Shown: positions 22,901 through 35,559, counted from the first letter of the stretch. The stretch: DNA of 64,000 nt from Phragmites australis (GCF_958298935.1 NC_084921.1:43867001-43931000); one strand, 5' to 3'. Notes: generated from the letters alone by a model not told the origin. Numbers and translations are program-made.

Positions 22901-25010
22901 ACAGCTGTCGATCCATCACTAGATCCGCGATGAGATTCACCCAACCACCCTTCACCTTCCTCGCCCCTCTGCCTGACCCCTCCCCCTCTCTCCCAAGCCA
23001 CCATGGCCGCCAGCCTCCGCCTCCGTCGCCGACCGCTAATGGTGCCTCGTCGGCCAAGTCGAGCGCAGAGACCCCTCCCTCACACCCCATGCTCACTCCA
23101 GGCACCTAAAAACCCTACCCAGACCATCTCTCTGTGTTTTTCCCTGTCCGTCACCGTCACTCCCAACTCCAGTGAGCGACTGGTACTGTTCCGGTCGCGG
23201 CCTGTCAAAACCAGCGCCATGCTAAATGAACAATAATCTTTTCCCAGATTTAATTTTTGGAAGCCCGTTTCAGCTCTGTTTTTTATGATTCTTTCGCTAA
23301 TATTCATCTAAATTCAATCCCTATCCATTCTCATTAGTTTCATATTTTTTGGAGTTTATTTATGTTTTTGTGTGTATTTATTTTGTTGTTGTGTGCTGCG
23401 CTTTAGAGACCAGATTGTTCGAAGAAGAGGAGGAGTAGCAAAGAGCGCAAGACTTCAAGCAGGACCCTCCGAGGACGTCAGTGGAGGTAAGTCTCAATAC
23501 ATTTTCACTCTTTGATCATATTGATCTCGGGTTTTATCACCACAACCTGTAGCGGCCATCTTTTATAAAATAATTTTATAAAGTATTACTTATCGGTATA
23601 ATTTGAATTGTTGATTTAGTTATGTTATATTTTAGATTAGCCAACCTGAATGATTTTGACTTGAATATAACCTTAGTAACCTTGGAACATTCGTCACGGC
23701 AACTTTAATTATGCTAAGATAAACACCTTGTTACTAGTATGCTTAGGACATGTGTACTTCATTGTCATTTCATGTTTAATCATAATTAATTTTATGAAAT
23801 ATGTGAACTCGATGTCTTGATGTTGTGTGAGTTATCGGGATGGGAAGACTTATCGGATAATTAAGAATAGAAGAGAATCTGTTAGAGCGGAGACAAATCA
23901 GGGTTTCCGTTAGGAATGCCTTGGGAGTCTAAGTGCTACTTGTATAACATGCTTATTATGGAGATATTTTTAATGTCTCGATTAAGAATCGAGTTGGTGT
24001 GACATTTTACCTAGTCTTTATAGTACAATCACTCGATGTTGTATGTGGTAGGGTAGTCCAAATCCCATCGGTTAGTCCACCGGTCATCCGGAGGCGGGAG
24101 TACAACGAGAGATCATGGAGCAGGTACATGCTTACCGACTCGGTTGGAGGTCTAGTTTAGGTCAGAAACCCCTGGTTAGCTCTCATATGCGATTAGTGGC
24201 ATGATGCTCGGGTGGGTAATAACTTTGTTGAGTCGCACTATCACGACGATGGTATGTTGTCAAACTCAACTTGTCGGTAAAGTATATCACTTTGCAGAGA
24301 TAAAACTATTCGAATAGCCGCATCCACGGTGACGGACGAACTACGGTACGGTCATAACAACTAGCATAAGTTGTGTGCGTCCTTTTGGAGTGTGAGTGGG
24401 TAAGATGTGCCACTTTTTGGAAATAAGTTCGGTAGTATGTCGTTGGTTGTTGTGGACGAAGTATTCAGCAACATTAAACTTGGACCCTGATGACTTTCCA
24501 CCACGACTGAATCCCTTCTTCATTTAACATTGATGATATGATGTTTCATAAAATAAACTATTGCATATGTAAAATTGGCATTTCGCAAAATTAAATTTAT
24601 AGCCATAGCCTTATCAGTATTGGGTGCATATATTTATACCCCTCAATGTAAGGTAAAGATTGGGACTTGTTAAATACGTTTGTATCATCATTGCTTATTT
24701 TTCAAAGAAAGATTTATATTTCATTGACATTGACGGTGAGACTGACGAATAAGTTTTGATTGTATCCGCACCCGAGTTATCTGTGGAGTGATATATCACT
24801 ATGCTAATCCTATTGTGCCCTCTGATATTATGAACTATATTGCTCGCGAGACTTTGTTACGTTGCCCGCTCGATTTAAGAAAGTGGGTAATACTTTATGT
24901 GTTGCTAGTTTGGTGGATTTATTTTACCTCCTATTTGTTGTATATCTATAATATCACATGTTGTAAGATTTATATTTAACAACGGCTAATTTAAAAATTC
25001 GTTTAATAAA
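22523..25010 (+). mobile_element. Probable LTR of the TGTAACAYCCC class, same broad class as 3824-7794
   Basis: The left end TGTAACATCCCAAAATCTC at 22523 has the form of the 5' end of the minus-strand solo LTR at 3824-7794. A GC-rich pseudo-coding stretch follows (22620-23220), then a TGGAGGTAAGTCTC motif at about 23482 and long AT-rich DNA, the usual organisation of this LTR class. No matching right end or target duplication was found, so the right limit is a guess and the element may be truncated. The 22622-23240 frames are not credible genes. Confidence 0.45.
22864..22898. repeat. (CT)n microsatellite
   Basis: An uninterrupted run of about 17 CT dinucleotides. It explains the Arg-Glu runs seen in one minus-strand frame. 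Confidence 0.95.
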
Positions 25011-25322
25011 ATTTTAAACACCAGGATGATCTGAGATGCTTCACGAAAAGACTAACATGTTTGTGAACACCGAGACAGATAAATCCGTCAAGTTGAAGCC
25101 CCCACTTATCGGAGATCAACACTCTAACTTCTACTCACCAGGAGATGATGATTAAGGCCAAGGCGGCAACGAACGAACGGCGAAGTAGAGAACCATGAAG
25201 GGAAGGTGTGGCACACGTCGGGAACGAAAATGGTGAGGCCGTCACGGTGAGAACAAGGGAAGTTGATGCCGCTCGAGCCGGTTTGAGGCGAGGCCCGATC
25301 CCAGCCCTCCGGCGCCACGGCC

Positions 25323-26189
25323 ATGGAGTCCGACACCGAACGAGCGGTCCCTGTCCTCCCCCACCGCCCAAACCCTACCAGCCACAAGCCCCTCCGCGCA
25401 GCCAAGTCCACGGCGTTCAAGCGCGAGGAGCGCCGCAAGCGCAAGGACCGCAAGCGCCAGGAGCGCCTCGCCCTCGACCTCGCGCGGTGGGAACCCCTCG
25501 GCGCTCCGCCGCTCCGTCCGGCCGCCACCGGCTCCCCCTCCGGCTCCGGCTCGCAGCCCGACACGGCGACACTCCATGGCCGTGCGATCCGGCCCCGCCT
25601 CCGGACCCGGCGGCACCCACCTCCTGGAGTTGGGGCCCCGCCCGCGGTCGTGGCGGCGTCCCCGCCGCACCCGCAGGCCGCAGCCGTGAGGTCCTGCCGC
25701 GCGTTCTTCGAGGAGCACGTGGACGATGACGACGAGGAGGAGCAGGAGGAGGAAGGCAATGTGGTTCGGTTCTTTGGCGGACTGCTGGGCAACGACGCGG
25801 CGCTGAGGGGGTTCTACGAGGCGGAGCGGGAGAAGGGGCAGTTCCTATGCCTGGTGTGCGAGGGGAGCGGCGCCAGGGTGGGCAAAAGGTTCGCCGGCTG
25901 CGCCGCGCTCGTGCAGCACGCCGGGTCGGTCGCCCGGACCAAGAGGAGGCTGGCGCACCGCGCGTTCGCCGACGCCGTCGGCCGGCTGCATGGGTGGGGC
26001 ACCGGCCGGACCGTGCCTCCGCCGGTAAGCATGTTCTCCCTCCCCCGTGGATTTTCTTGTATGCCAGCTGCCTGCATGATTCGATGTTAACTATATGATG
26101 AAATGCAGGCTGAATCTGACAACGGTGGCGCTTCTGATCAAGTAGACAACTTGGATGTTCTTCAAAGCGTAGAAATGGAAGTGTCCTGA
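25323..26189 (+). CDS. Uncharacterised plant protein with CxxC...H...H motif, 2 exons
   Basis: Exon 1 (25323-26024) and exon 2 (26109-26189) join in phase 0 across an 84-bp GT-AG intron (GTAAGC...TGCAG) to give 260 residues. The ATG sits in a good context (GCCATGG). A basic Lys/Arg-rich segment (residues 33-48) looks like a nuclear-localisation signal. A proline-rich middle, an acidic run (134-144) and a conserved-looking block VRFFGGLL, LRGFYEAEREKGQFLCLVC follow. Cys176 and Cys179, with His199 and His212, could bind zinc in a C2H2-like way. The tail encoded by exon 2 is short and acidic. I cannot name the family. The coding bias, clean splice and plausible finger make a real nuclear protein likely; DNA or RNA binding is inference only. 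Confidence 0.72.
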
Positions 26190-26991
26190 CTTCTGTTCAC
26201 TACAGTCTACCGCAAGAACCGAGCTCACCTTAACTTGCGTAGTGACAGAGTCATCAAGACGCAAGAGCCCATCATGGTTTAGAGAGATTTGCTGTCTTGG
26301 TAAGGAAACAGTGCGTGATATGCTTCGAGCATCTTGACCTCAATGAGTCGATGTTGCTGGTTTGCTCCTAATCTTATTTTGATGTCTGGCTACGCTTTGA
26401 AACTTGTTGAGGCTTCAGCAGCCCAATGTCCACCTTGTCGAATATCTCAACTTGATCTGAGCTTGCTGGTTTTGCATTTTAAAAACTCAATGAATCGATG
26501 TGTTTTGGCTCTAGTTTGGGGCAGGAGAAGTAAAACTATATTAAGTTGATTCAAGACTGCTTAACAAACCTTGGAAAAGGAAATATGTCAGCTGTGCGTG
26601 GTCCATCAAGCCTAACTACGAGGGCTGGTTACTTTCAGCTTAGGGATGGGCCTCAGCCTGAAAACGCAGCCAACTAGTTTCAACTCTTGGATCGGATGCA
26701 GAGACACTGTCTCCTCAGACTGAACATCCATTTGCAGGGATTTGAAACACATAACGTGCCTATATATAGTGCAACTGCAAAGACATCGTGACGCACTTTT
26801 AAACGCCACCTTCTGATTACATTAAAACTGATTATTCGGGTCACTCTCGCCAGAATAGACGAGCATGTTTGCTACAACGGACTGATGGAGATACAATTAC
26901 GGGTACCATCATTTACCCTTCCTCCAGGATCAACAGATATCCTAGTTCATGCGATGGCTACAGAAGAAGGATGATAAGTACATCGGGCTGC
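26190..26991. other. 3' UTRs of two convergent genes
   Basis: This is AT-balanced DNA between the stop codons of the + strand gene (26189) and the - strand tubby-like gene (26992). No frame of interest is present. Both 3' UTRs must lie here. Confidence 0.5.
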
Positions 26992-29900
26992 CTATTCACA
27001 AGCCAACTTTGACCCAAAACTGGTGAGGCAGATCGCAAACGCCTGGAATGCAGACAGAGGCTGCTGATAGTCCATTGTAAAAATGTCCTCCCCAATTTTT
27101 CCGAACTGAAGTATCACTGTCTCATCATCCCGAACACCCCATGGCTCCCCGGTGCCCACTGGAGCAACAAGTTGAAAGTTCTTCACAGAGGCAACCATAA
27201 CCCGACCATGAAAATTCAAGCACCAGCACTGCAGATGCTCATGCCACCGTGGTATTTTGTTGTTCAGAACCAAAGGTCTAGGGGCGCTGGGTTGTTTTGC
27301 CTCTTCTTGATCTATTGCAGTACCCTCATGGACAGGGCACTGTATGCTGCACTGTATTTTTCGGGGTCCTCTTGATTTGAGAAGGTTGTACTCATAGGAT
27401 ACTCGTCCGACTTCAACATTGTCAGTGGAAACAAAAGGGTTTTTTTGTTTTCTCGCAAACCAGCTACTGGATCTCCTGCTTGAGACCTTAGAGCCTTCAT
27501 ATAGTGTCTGTCTGTCATAAATGGCAAACTTTGTTCTCGTGAAGTCAGACCTACAAGCACAGATTGCTTTGGTCAAGAAAGCATTCTTGTGAAATGGGTT
27601 GTGGTAAGGATTCATCAAGCAAGGGAAGGCATCTGGGCAGTTAAGCATGAATTGAATTTGTCTTATGCCATAAAAGACAGTTAGAGGTTTCTTTTAGTGT
27701 GCATTTGATATATTTCCACCCATGGCAGATGAATGCGATTTTTAGGTAGCTGTTACATAAAGAAATTTGCAACTTGTGATAATATATTGTTTGTGTTCTA
27801 CCCTTTTCCACATTTTCACTCCCTTTTATGTGGCACTTTTGAGTCACGGTGACAATTTGCAATGTCTCCCAACAGAACAAATCAATTCAAATAAACAACA
27901 AACATTTTCAGAACTAGATTCTGCAATATCAAGATGTGGTTAAAAGAAGAAATGAAAACAATACGATGTTGGGATCAATTAGACAAGATTGTGTAACGTA
28001 TATCAAAAGAAGCTCCTTGTATGAGATCCTGCTAAATGCAGTATAACTAGCGTGTAACTGTCAGCAATTAGCAGCACTTTTGCAGATGCATATGTATGTC
28101 GTATGATCATTCCACAACTAAAGAAAACATTCATATATGCACTAGTCTATTTCTTCTGTTGAAAAGATTTTGAGTACAAGGAAATAAGGTAATTATAACC
28201 ATGGGCATATATATTCTCTCCTTTAATGAATGGCAGCGCTCCTGCCTGATTTTTTTTAAACATGGGAATATATTAACAGATATAGACAATTGTTGTGACG
28301 TATGCATATTGAGATTAATGTTTTATGTGTTTTTTTGCGTAAAGGAAACAGAAATGTGTAGGTAAATTGCAATCGAGAAATAATCAAATTAAGAATTATT
28401 GAGTTCTTAGCATTTAGGCCTCACTTTAGCTTTCCGACATGACTTCTATGAGCGAAATCATCTGAGTGAATAGAGATGATATATTCCATGCGCAACCCAC
28501 ACCTGATCCTACGAGCTGCCAACAGAAACTTTCCTTGATCTGTTAGGGCTGCCAAAACAAATGTCCATGAGACTATATTATTAGTACAGTTACATGTGTA
28601 TGATTCTTCAAAAAAAAAATTTGTATAAACACACTAGTATGATGTCTGTATTAAGCTAGTAACTCAGGACACCAAAAGCGAAAGGACTAAGGACCCGAAC
28701 AGATGGGTTGATTTCATTGTTGGAATAGCGCATAATGTTGAAAACATTTGCTAACAACTAAATGGCCCACAGTCCTGATTGCATTGTTAGACAATAGTAA
28801 AATACCAATCAACTTCTTCGTTCAAAAAGGGGATGAACAAAATCATTTGAAGTTTTAAACATATCAACGGCACACGTTATAGATAGAAAAGGAGCATGAG
28901 CAAAGTTGATTGCCCTCTTTTTCTGCTTTATTTGACACCGTATCAGGCTACCCTATAAGTAAAAATAAAAAGGCTAACTCGTAACGAGTATCCAATGGAA
29001 CTGCAAACAGACTTACCTTGTGTTAAGCTGAGATAGAGGTAAAAAATTGAATTTTTCTTGTTCCTCTTGATGAAACACTTTATTGGCTCATCCCTTGGTC
29101 CAGGCTGTGCAAAAGATGGACACATTCACCAATTAACATACGGCAAAAGAATCAAAATGTAAGTACATTTTTAGGTCTCAGCTAAGTAGCAAACTAGCAC
29201 TAGTTGCACAAACTGAATTTAGCGAACAACTAACAAAATATAAATGATATGAAACTAAACCATATCCACTCTCCATATTTGAACAATGAAATTCTCGAAT
29301 CTGAAGTTTTAACAGCGTGACTTTCCCTCAAGTAATTTGCAAAATTCCTTGATACATCCAAACAAAAAACGGAATACCTCACCAGAAGTGGATATTTGCT
29401 TCCAAGCGCCCAAAGCAGGCTATGCTTTGTCGATTGCACAACAAAAGGAAGTCTCCGAATACTCTAGTTGACATATATAGTAGTATAGTACACTTCAGAA
29501 ATACACGCTTAAATAACTTTATGTCCATTGGAGTAAAATGCATCTAATACTTGACCGTTAAACACTTAATTAAGAAAGAAAGGGCCCTAGATCACTTCAA
29601 TCACACGCCGCAGAAGTAATTAAAAAAAGTGAAATTGCATCCACTAATCAGAGCCGCACGAGGTACTTGAAATGGAGTGAAATTGCATCCAATAAAAGCT
29701 ATTTAAGCATTAGAACCACACGAATTTTATATTACAAAGACAGACAAAGTCATCCGAATCCAAAACAAATGGCAGCTAAAGCTGCCGCTGGAATAAAAAC
29801 AAGCAGTACCGATGGGTTTGATCGGGCGGCGTCACCTGCTTCAGCGAGGAGAGGAAGGTGATCCCCCCCCACTCGAGCGGCGGCCGCACCAGGGCGACGG

Positions 29901-30147
29901 TCGCGTCGCGCCACCTGCGGCAGACGCAGGCGCAGGCCACCACGTCGCGCCGCCGCGGCCACCTCTCGGCGCCGGCGTGCACGCGCCGCAGGATGTCGGC
30001 GAGCAGCTCGGGCACCAGCGCGGACCACCTCCCCTCGTCGGCCACCTGTTCCGCTGAGATCTCCGGCGAGACCCTCGCGTTGCCGCAGCCGGCGAGCGGC
30101 CGCGCGGATTCCGAGGGAGCGGCGGCGGCGCGGCGGCACGGGGCCAT
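26992..30147 (-). CDS. TULP: Tubby-like F-box protein (TULP/TLP), 4 exons
   Basis: Minus-strand exons 30147-29836, 29104-29017, 28548-28425 and 27550-26992 join with continuous phase (0, 1, 2) and GT-AG borders, giving 360 residues. The F-box lies at about 40-90 ([16 protein letters not shown] ... [13 protein letters not shown]). The tubby domain begins [19 protein letters not shown] and continues through [54 protein letters not shown] and [17 protein letters not shown] to the typical end [15 protein letters not shown]. The family couples a phosphoinositide-binding tubby barrel to SCF ubiquitin ligase through SKP1/ASK. The linker before the [10 protein letters not shown] segment is shorter than in many relatives, as in several grass members. 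ATG at 30147 (MAPCRR) is preferred; an in-frame ATG at 30228 would add 27 unlikely residues. No broken motif is seen. Confidence 0.92.
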
Positions 30148-30362
30148 CGCGATTCGCGAGTCGCCGGCGGGAGATGGGACTGAATGGAGATACGGAATCC
30201 ACGAAAAGGGATGGGATAGCGGAAACAAACGGACTGAAATCTGAGATTCTGTTGCACCGCACGTATTGTTTCGTTTAAACTCGAACTCGACGTGTATGGA
30301 GCCATAGCCATATTTGCATTTCCATTTCGGGATCGGTTTGTTAAGCTACGCGCACTTTTCTT

Positions 30363-30648
30363 TATGACTCCATTCCCTCGTAAATATATATCATTTTGGA
30401 AAAAAAATCAGTTAAACTTTTAAAACTTTAAATAATAATAGCTTTTAAAATATTTAATTTTAAAATTTTAAAATTATATACGTAGATTTGTCTTGAAAAA
30501 AGTTTTTATAATATCACAAATTCAATGGATTATATATTAAAGATTGTGTCTTATTTAAAATATTACGAAAACAACAAATAGTGGTAAAAAAATATATTAA
30601 AGACTATGTCTAATCTAAAACTGAGATGTATTTATGACTGAGGAAGTA
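30363..30648. mobile_element. Stowaway-like MITE
   Basis: The left end CTCCATTCCCTCGTAAATA is matched at the right by the reverse complement of TATTTATGACTGAGGAAGTA. Both ends are flanked by TA. The length of about 285 bp, AT-richness and the CTCC-T-CCxTxxTAAATA ends are typical of Tc1/mariner-type Stowaway MITEs. It lies about 0.2 kb upstream of the tubby-like gene. Confidence 0.65.
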
Positions 30649-30659
30649 TCATTTTGGTA

Positions 30660-31287
30660 ACCAGACACTGTTTTTTCTAACATCCATGGCCATCAAGCAA
30701 ATTGTGCAGTCCTTTTGTGCTTAAAAATGCTCTTGGTAGTCCCCTACACTGAACATTATACTTCCAGCTACAAAATACTCCTTTTATATTCGAGTAGGAA
30801 TTCCTTCCCAGTACGTGGCGATACCAAGTAGGCAAAATGTTTATGGGACTGGGAAGCACAACGATGTAGATGCGTTTGCCAATGAATGCCACACAACTTG
30901 CCCGGCAGATGGCCTCTGCAGCGTCAAAGTCGAGTGTTTTGAATGATGTGTGATCGTATGAGTTAAAATTATACATTCAAGCTGAAGTTAATGTTTATAT
31001 ATTTCTGAGTACAATATTTTTTTATCATCAAGATATATAGATAAAGGCAAATTACTTCATTAACTGTTTCTCCTGTTGGGCCTGATTCCAGGGCTGATTT
31101 TCAGGCCCGGACTGAAAGCTAAACAATGGTTGCTTGCTCCTGGGACTTGGGAGTAACAATGGTTGCGCAACCCACTGCTATCGGCTAGTTTTGCGCTGAA
31201 CGGAAGTTCGCTGACTTCAGTCGTCAAAACTCCATGACGGCGAACGAGCCGATAGATGCCTCGGTGGTAGCGCTGGAGTGTCCAGCC
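30660..31287. other. Intergenic, no recognised gene
   Basis: Two minus frames of about 100 codons (30677-30976 and 31060-31377) were read and match nothing I know. They lack introns or regulatory context. Confidence 0.3.
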
Positions 31288-31483
31288 TAATGCCATCTCC
31301 AACGGAATCTCTAAACCTACAAATTCTGATGCTACAGTACTTTGAGATTTACTGTAGCACTGAAAATCTATCTCCAACAGATCATCTATCTAGTGATACA
31401 GTACTGCTACAGTGTTAGAGATAAGGAATGCTGTAATAGTATTTTGAAGATAAAAATTTGAGGTAGCTGTTGAAAATGGTCTA
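31288..31483. mobile_element. Short MITE-like inverted-repeat element
   Basis: ATGCCATCTCCAACGGAATC at the left is mirrored by the reverse complement of AGCTGTTGAAAATGGTCTAA at the right. The inside is AT-rich with CTACAGTA words. The CATCTCCAAC end is common in grass MITEs. The target duplication is unclear. Confidence 0.5.
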
Positions 31484-32120
31484 ACCGTCCGAGTTAGATC
31501 CTAAGGATCAACACTCCGATGTCGTATGAGGTATTTTCTTAGTAGCATATGCTATTAATTCAGATTAAACTAGGATATACACATGTACATATTTAATGAT
31601 ATTATATGTTCTCATATATTAAAGATCTCGTGTCTTCTAATCCTTTAATAATATATGTATACACACGTACATGTGTACATATGATATGAATGTATAGTAC
31701 ATATGTCATATGTACATCCTCATTGTATCTTTAAAAAACTCCATGAGTTCGTGCATAGGGATAGGTTCACCTGGCACTACATAACCCTAGAGTCCGTGCA
31801 TAGGGATAGATTCAACTGGCATGTCACCGGCTTCACTAGGTGCATCTGTGCCCTTTTCACTTTATTCCTGATCTTATTACCCGTTAGATGGACGACAAGT
31901 ATATATATATAATTCTGCACATCCTATAAATAAAATTACTACAATCACTTCCCGCAAAAAAAATTACTACAATCAGTGAAGTTCCGCTCCTTCTCTGCTG
32001 GCTCGGCACTTCGCGTCCCTCCCAAGACTCAGATTCATGTAGAAACTTCAGTGCATTCCTTGAGCTATTCGATCATCCTGCAGTCCACGCAACCGCACGA
32101 TAAAGCGGCAGCTGCTGGCC
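31484..32120. other. Intergenic, AT-rich, no gene
   Basis: Nothing coding was recognised. A short repeated phrase GTGCATAGGGATAG occurs at about 31752 and 31797. A TATATATATA run lies near 31900. Confidence 0.35.
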
Positions 32121-32129
32121 TGCTGCAAC

Positions 32130-32520
32130 CTCATACAAGGTAGATCAGAACTGGTACGTGGACACTCGAACCACGGATCACCTCACCAGTGATTTGTATC
32201 ACCAGAGCATGAAGGAGCGCTACTATAGAGGAGATCAAGTCCAGGTTGCCAATAGCTTAGGTATGTCCATCTCTCATGTTGGTCATTCGTTTATTGCTGG
32301 TAAATCTAGATTGTTACAAATGAAAAACATTCTTCATGTGCCAAACATTAGCAAACACCTCATATCAGTCCATCAACTTGCATCTGACAATAATGCATAT
32401 CTTGAGTTTAACGGCTTAAGGCCCAATATAAATGAAGGCTGGACCATCTTTCCAACGAACAGCAACAAAGCCTTTGGAATTGTACTTAGAATCCACCAAA
32501 AAAAGGAATTGTACGCATAG
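32130..32520 (+). pseudogene. Ty1/copia fragment: protease/gag-pre-integrase region
   Basis: The frame reads NWYVDTRTTDHLTSDL, then VQVANSLGMSISHVGHS, MKNILHVPNISKHLISVHQL and SDNNAYLEF. This is the copia segment that starts at the aspartic protease motif and runs into the gag-pre-integrase domain. The catalytic Asp-Thr-Gly is changed to Asp-Thr-Arg. The frame ends at a stop at 32520 with no integrase after it. It is a dead fragment. Confidence 0.85.
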
Positions 32521-33610
32521 AAGACAGAACCGATCGACGTGAGGAGACGGAATAGATTGACGTGAGAAGATCGATCGTTTTGTTTCCTGCCCTGCGCGGT
32601 TCTTCAACAGTTCATCTAAACCACTCGGCTGCCATTGTCGCCCATCTACTAGGGCAATTGGGCACCGACACTGCGAGGCTGTGACGCACCACAACCTCCT
32701 TCGGTCCTTCCATCGCCTGTCATCCATCCCCAACGTTTCCTTTCGCAATTTTAGTTCAATTTGATTCGTGTACATGCTAAATGAATTGTTAGTCTTTGGG
32801 GGAGACCAAAGGGATGCAAGACTGTCGTCCAATTCATTTTTACTCTTGCACTGGAGGGGGTCTGAGCTGCTTAAATAGGTGAGCAACTATTTGCAGTTAT
32901 TTTAGGAACGGTCAAGGATCTTAATGGTTCTTATGTACATCCCTTTATTCATGAAATTTATGTTTCCCTAATCGATCACTTCATTTGCACCGTCTATATT
33001 TTTCGACAGGTACCTGCTTTCATGGTCAGTTCTTTGCTTATTAAGCGCTATTAAACTTATTTTGCTGCATTACATTATCTTACTCCAAGTATCAATAGTT
33101 GCAGATATTCTTCCTCATATTAATCTCCTCTAACAAGTATGCATTATTTTCTATTATGGTCGCACAGGTGCATTACTCCTTGGCCATCCACATGACCTGT
33201 TGACCTATCATCGGCCCTTCTCAACCTTCATACATAGTAGGTCCTGGCCATGTGGTTATATATGTTGTATTATTTCGTTTTACTGATATTATAATATTGA
33301 TAACTGCTCAAGTGATGTTCAGATTTACTGTGTCCCACTTTAAATATTACAAACTGAAGCCAGTACATTTGCATTCGAATTGTACCTTGGATTTGCAGAT
33401 ATTGCGAGGCAGCAAAATAAATGTGCCTTTTTTCTCTTAATTTCTTTATGCTGATTCCTTTTGCCTGTATCCATTATCTTAATGTTTTTCTTCTAGCTTT
33501 CAATTGTACCTTAGATTTGCAGATATTGTAATGCAGCAAAAAAAAATGTGTCTTTTTTTTTTCTTTATGCTGATTTATTTTGCATGTATCCATTACCTGA
33601 CCGTGCTGCG
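32521..33610. other. Intergenic, no supported gene
   Basis: A minus frame at 32416-32886 overlaps the copia fragment and has no family resemblance. Two similar phrases (ATTGTACCTTGGATTTGCAGATATT and ATTGTACCTTAGATTTGCAGATATT) at about 33378 and 33505 show a local duplication of about 125 bp. Confidence 0.35.
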
Positions 33611-33615
33611 TCTAG

Positions 33616-33793
33616 TGTTATAGTATATTTAGGAAATCTCCAGATGCGATAGTTTATGGTTGATTGTAGTCACCGGATACCAGCCTTATCTTAGAAAAGA
33701 CATCTTGGTCTTCAAGCTTTGTACTCTATATATTTCGTCATCGAGGCTCAATGAAACACATCGACCACATTAAGTCATCTTCATACTCTTTCA
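33616..33793 (+). mobile_element. Short copia LTR followed by a tRNA-Met-type primer-binding site
   Basis: TGTTATAGTATATTTAGG at 33616 opens a 178-bp repeat that ends ACTCTTTCA at 33793. It contains CTCTATATATTTCG and GAGGCTCAATGAAACACAT. It is followed at once by TGGTATCA (33794-33801), the core of the initiator-tRNA-Met primer-binding site used by plant copia elements. About 300 bases of leader-like GC-rich DNA follow (to about 34130), after which the element is lost. Confidence 0.65.
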
Positions 33794-34459
33794 TGGTATC
33801 AATTTAGGTTTCGGTCCTATCCCTAAACCCACCGCTTCCGCTTTCACCGCGCCGCCCCCGAGGAGATCGATCTTCATGATCTCCACTAGGGCTGTGCAAA
33901 CCATACATAGGTTCTTGCGGTCGATCCTATTGATCTGTCGTTGTCTTCATGTCATTCAGCACCAGAAGAGCTCCTTCTCCGTGCGCGCGTTGCTCCCATC
34001 GGAAGGTCTTGCTCATCGTTCGTGCGTTCCTTCATGGCTGGCTTGGGCGGCCGCGTCGCTTAGCAATACTTGTTGGATGCCCGCCGATCTATCACGCCAC
34101 TCGTGATCTACTGTGCCATCAGAAGGCTCGCGCCGAGCGCCCGTGTAGCATCTTTATGGTAGAGACAGGGGGTGGGAGTAGAGATAGGGGGAGCTTGGGA
34201 GTATGTTGGATTTTTATGGTTTTTGATGTAATGATAAGTCTTTTGGTTATCTCTTTCGGTGTATTTGGCTTGTCATATTATTGTGATTTAATTCATGCTT
34301 GGTTTAATTCTATTTCAAACTAGCATGATAGATTATTCTAATGCTAGGTTTTTTCTTGCTTATTGTTATATGTTGTTGTATGCCTAGTATGATACGGTGT
34401 ATTTTATTCAAATATCTCTACTCATTTGTGATATTATTAATCAACAAAAATATGGAGAT

Positions 34460-35300
34460 TGTAGCATCTAGGTCTATAGATAAGTGGTAAGTATTTTGAT
34501 GATTAATGATAATAATATCATTGTGACTAACAAGTTTATTTTGAAGGGCAATTAAAAGATTAGTTCATAATATTGTTGAACAATCTTGACCCCTTAATTG
34601 ATTGGATGAGAGATCAAATGATATGAACATTAAGATTAAGGGTCTTCTAGTTCAAAGTGTCACGAGGAGTTGAAAGATACTTAGAGTAGTATAGGCTCTT
34701 TTTTATTCTTTAACCGTACTATAAATAGGGGCTAGTAGCAGCTTGACCTAGTTAAGTCTAAATTTAGTTGGATGCACACTTGTGAATTTCTAGTACTAGG
34801 TAGCTCGGAGAAGCTCATGATGAGTTGAAAAGAAGATAGAATTTAAAGAAGTTTAAATTGGACAAGTTTTAAAAAACCTCTACACGTCGGATGGTCTGGC
34901 ACTAAGGAGCTTGTACACATCAGAGTATTTGTTCAGAAGCAGACTTTAATGCTTGTACACATCGGATGATCCGATAAGGTTAAGTTGGATGCGCCGGAGT
35001 ATTTTTCAATAAAGGGATTTCAAGTTATACATGTCATATGATCTGGCACATATATGGGAGGCATAGACGAAGCAAAGTCTATAAAAATTCCTTTCGGTTC
35101 AATAAAAGATGGATTTATACAAACGGATGGTCCTTTCGGTTCAATGGAGAGCGTCATGTCGTTTGCCCGCGTACGGCGTGGCCGGCGCATACGCGAGAGC
35201 CGAGATAGCCGCCGGCAGCTTCCGGATCGTGCCTGGTGACTCACGTGTGCTGTGATTAGTTCGCTGTCGCAGGTCTCGGTCTGTCAGGAGTGACCGAGTG
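34460..35300 (+). mobile_element. LTR-like fragment related to the nested solo LTR
   Basis: It opens TGTAGCATCTAGGTC, followed by TTTTGATGATTAATGATAAT and GTGACTAACAAG. This is the same order as the start of the solo LTR at 5662-7320 (minus strand). It contains degenerate ATCGGATGATCCG-type inverted motifs at 34880-34980. No right end was found. Confidence 0.5.
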
Positions 35301-35361
35301 ACTGCTGCTGAAACAGGCTACCACTGTAGATTTTTTTTTTAATTGCATAACGCAAACTATC

Positions 35362-35559
35362 TGTTACGGACCCAGATTCTCTGCATTAATACATCATTAA
35401 TGCACAGAATCACTGTTTGTACAGTAAAATAAGTCTGATACTACAGTAATACGCATTAGTTAATCATATGATACTACACTAAATGCATTCTGCTGTAGCT
35501 ACAGTAGCCTCTCTGCAGTTGCCAGCAGCAACTGCAGAGGATCCCGATCCATCTGTTAC
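35362..35559. mobile_element. MITE-like element
   Basis: GTTACGGACCCAGATTCTCTGCA at the left pairs with the reverse complement of TGCAGAGGATCCCGATCC...GTTAC at the right, with a few gaps. The inside repeats CTACAGTA/TGCATTA words. No coding potential is seen. Confidence 0.5.

Noticed and set aside
22622..23236. Possible gene with CT-rich 5' UTR and ATG at 23003
   Set aside because: It lies within an LTR of the TGTAACAYCCC class, which always has such a GC-rich pseudo-coding stretch. Frames are short and unconserved.
25124..25792. 222-codon minus-strand frame
   Set aside because: It is antisense to the + strand gene at 25323, whose clean two-exon model and nuclear-protein features are better supported.
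34890..34980. Possible palindromic operator-like sites (ATCGGATGATCCG)
   Set aside because: They are degenerate copies of the inverted motif typical of the LTR family at 5662-7320, not a gene regulatory site.
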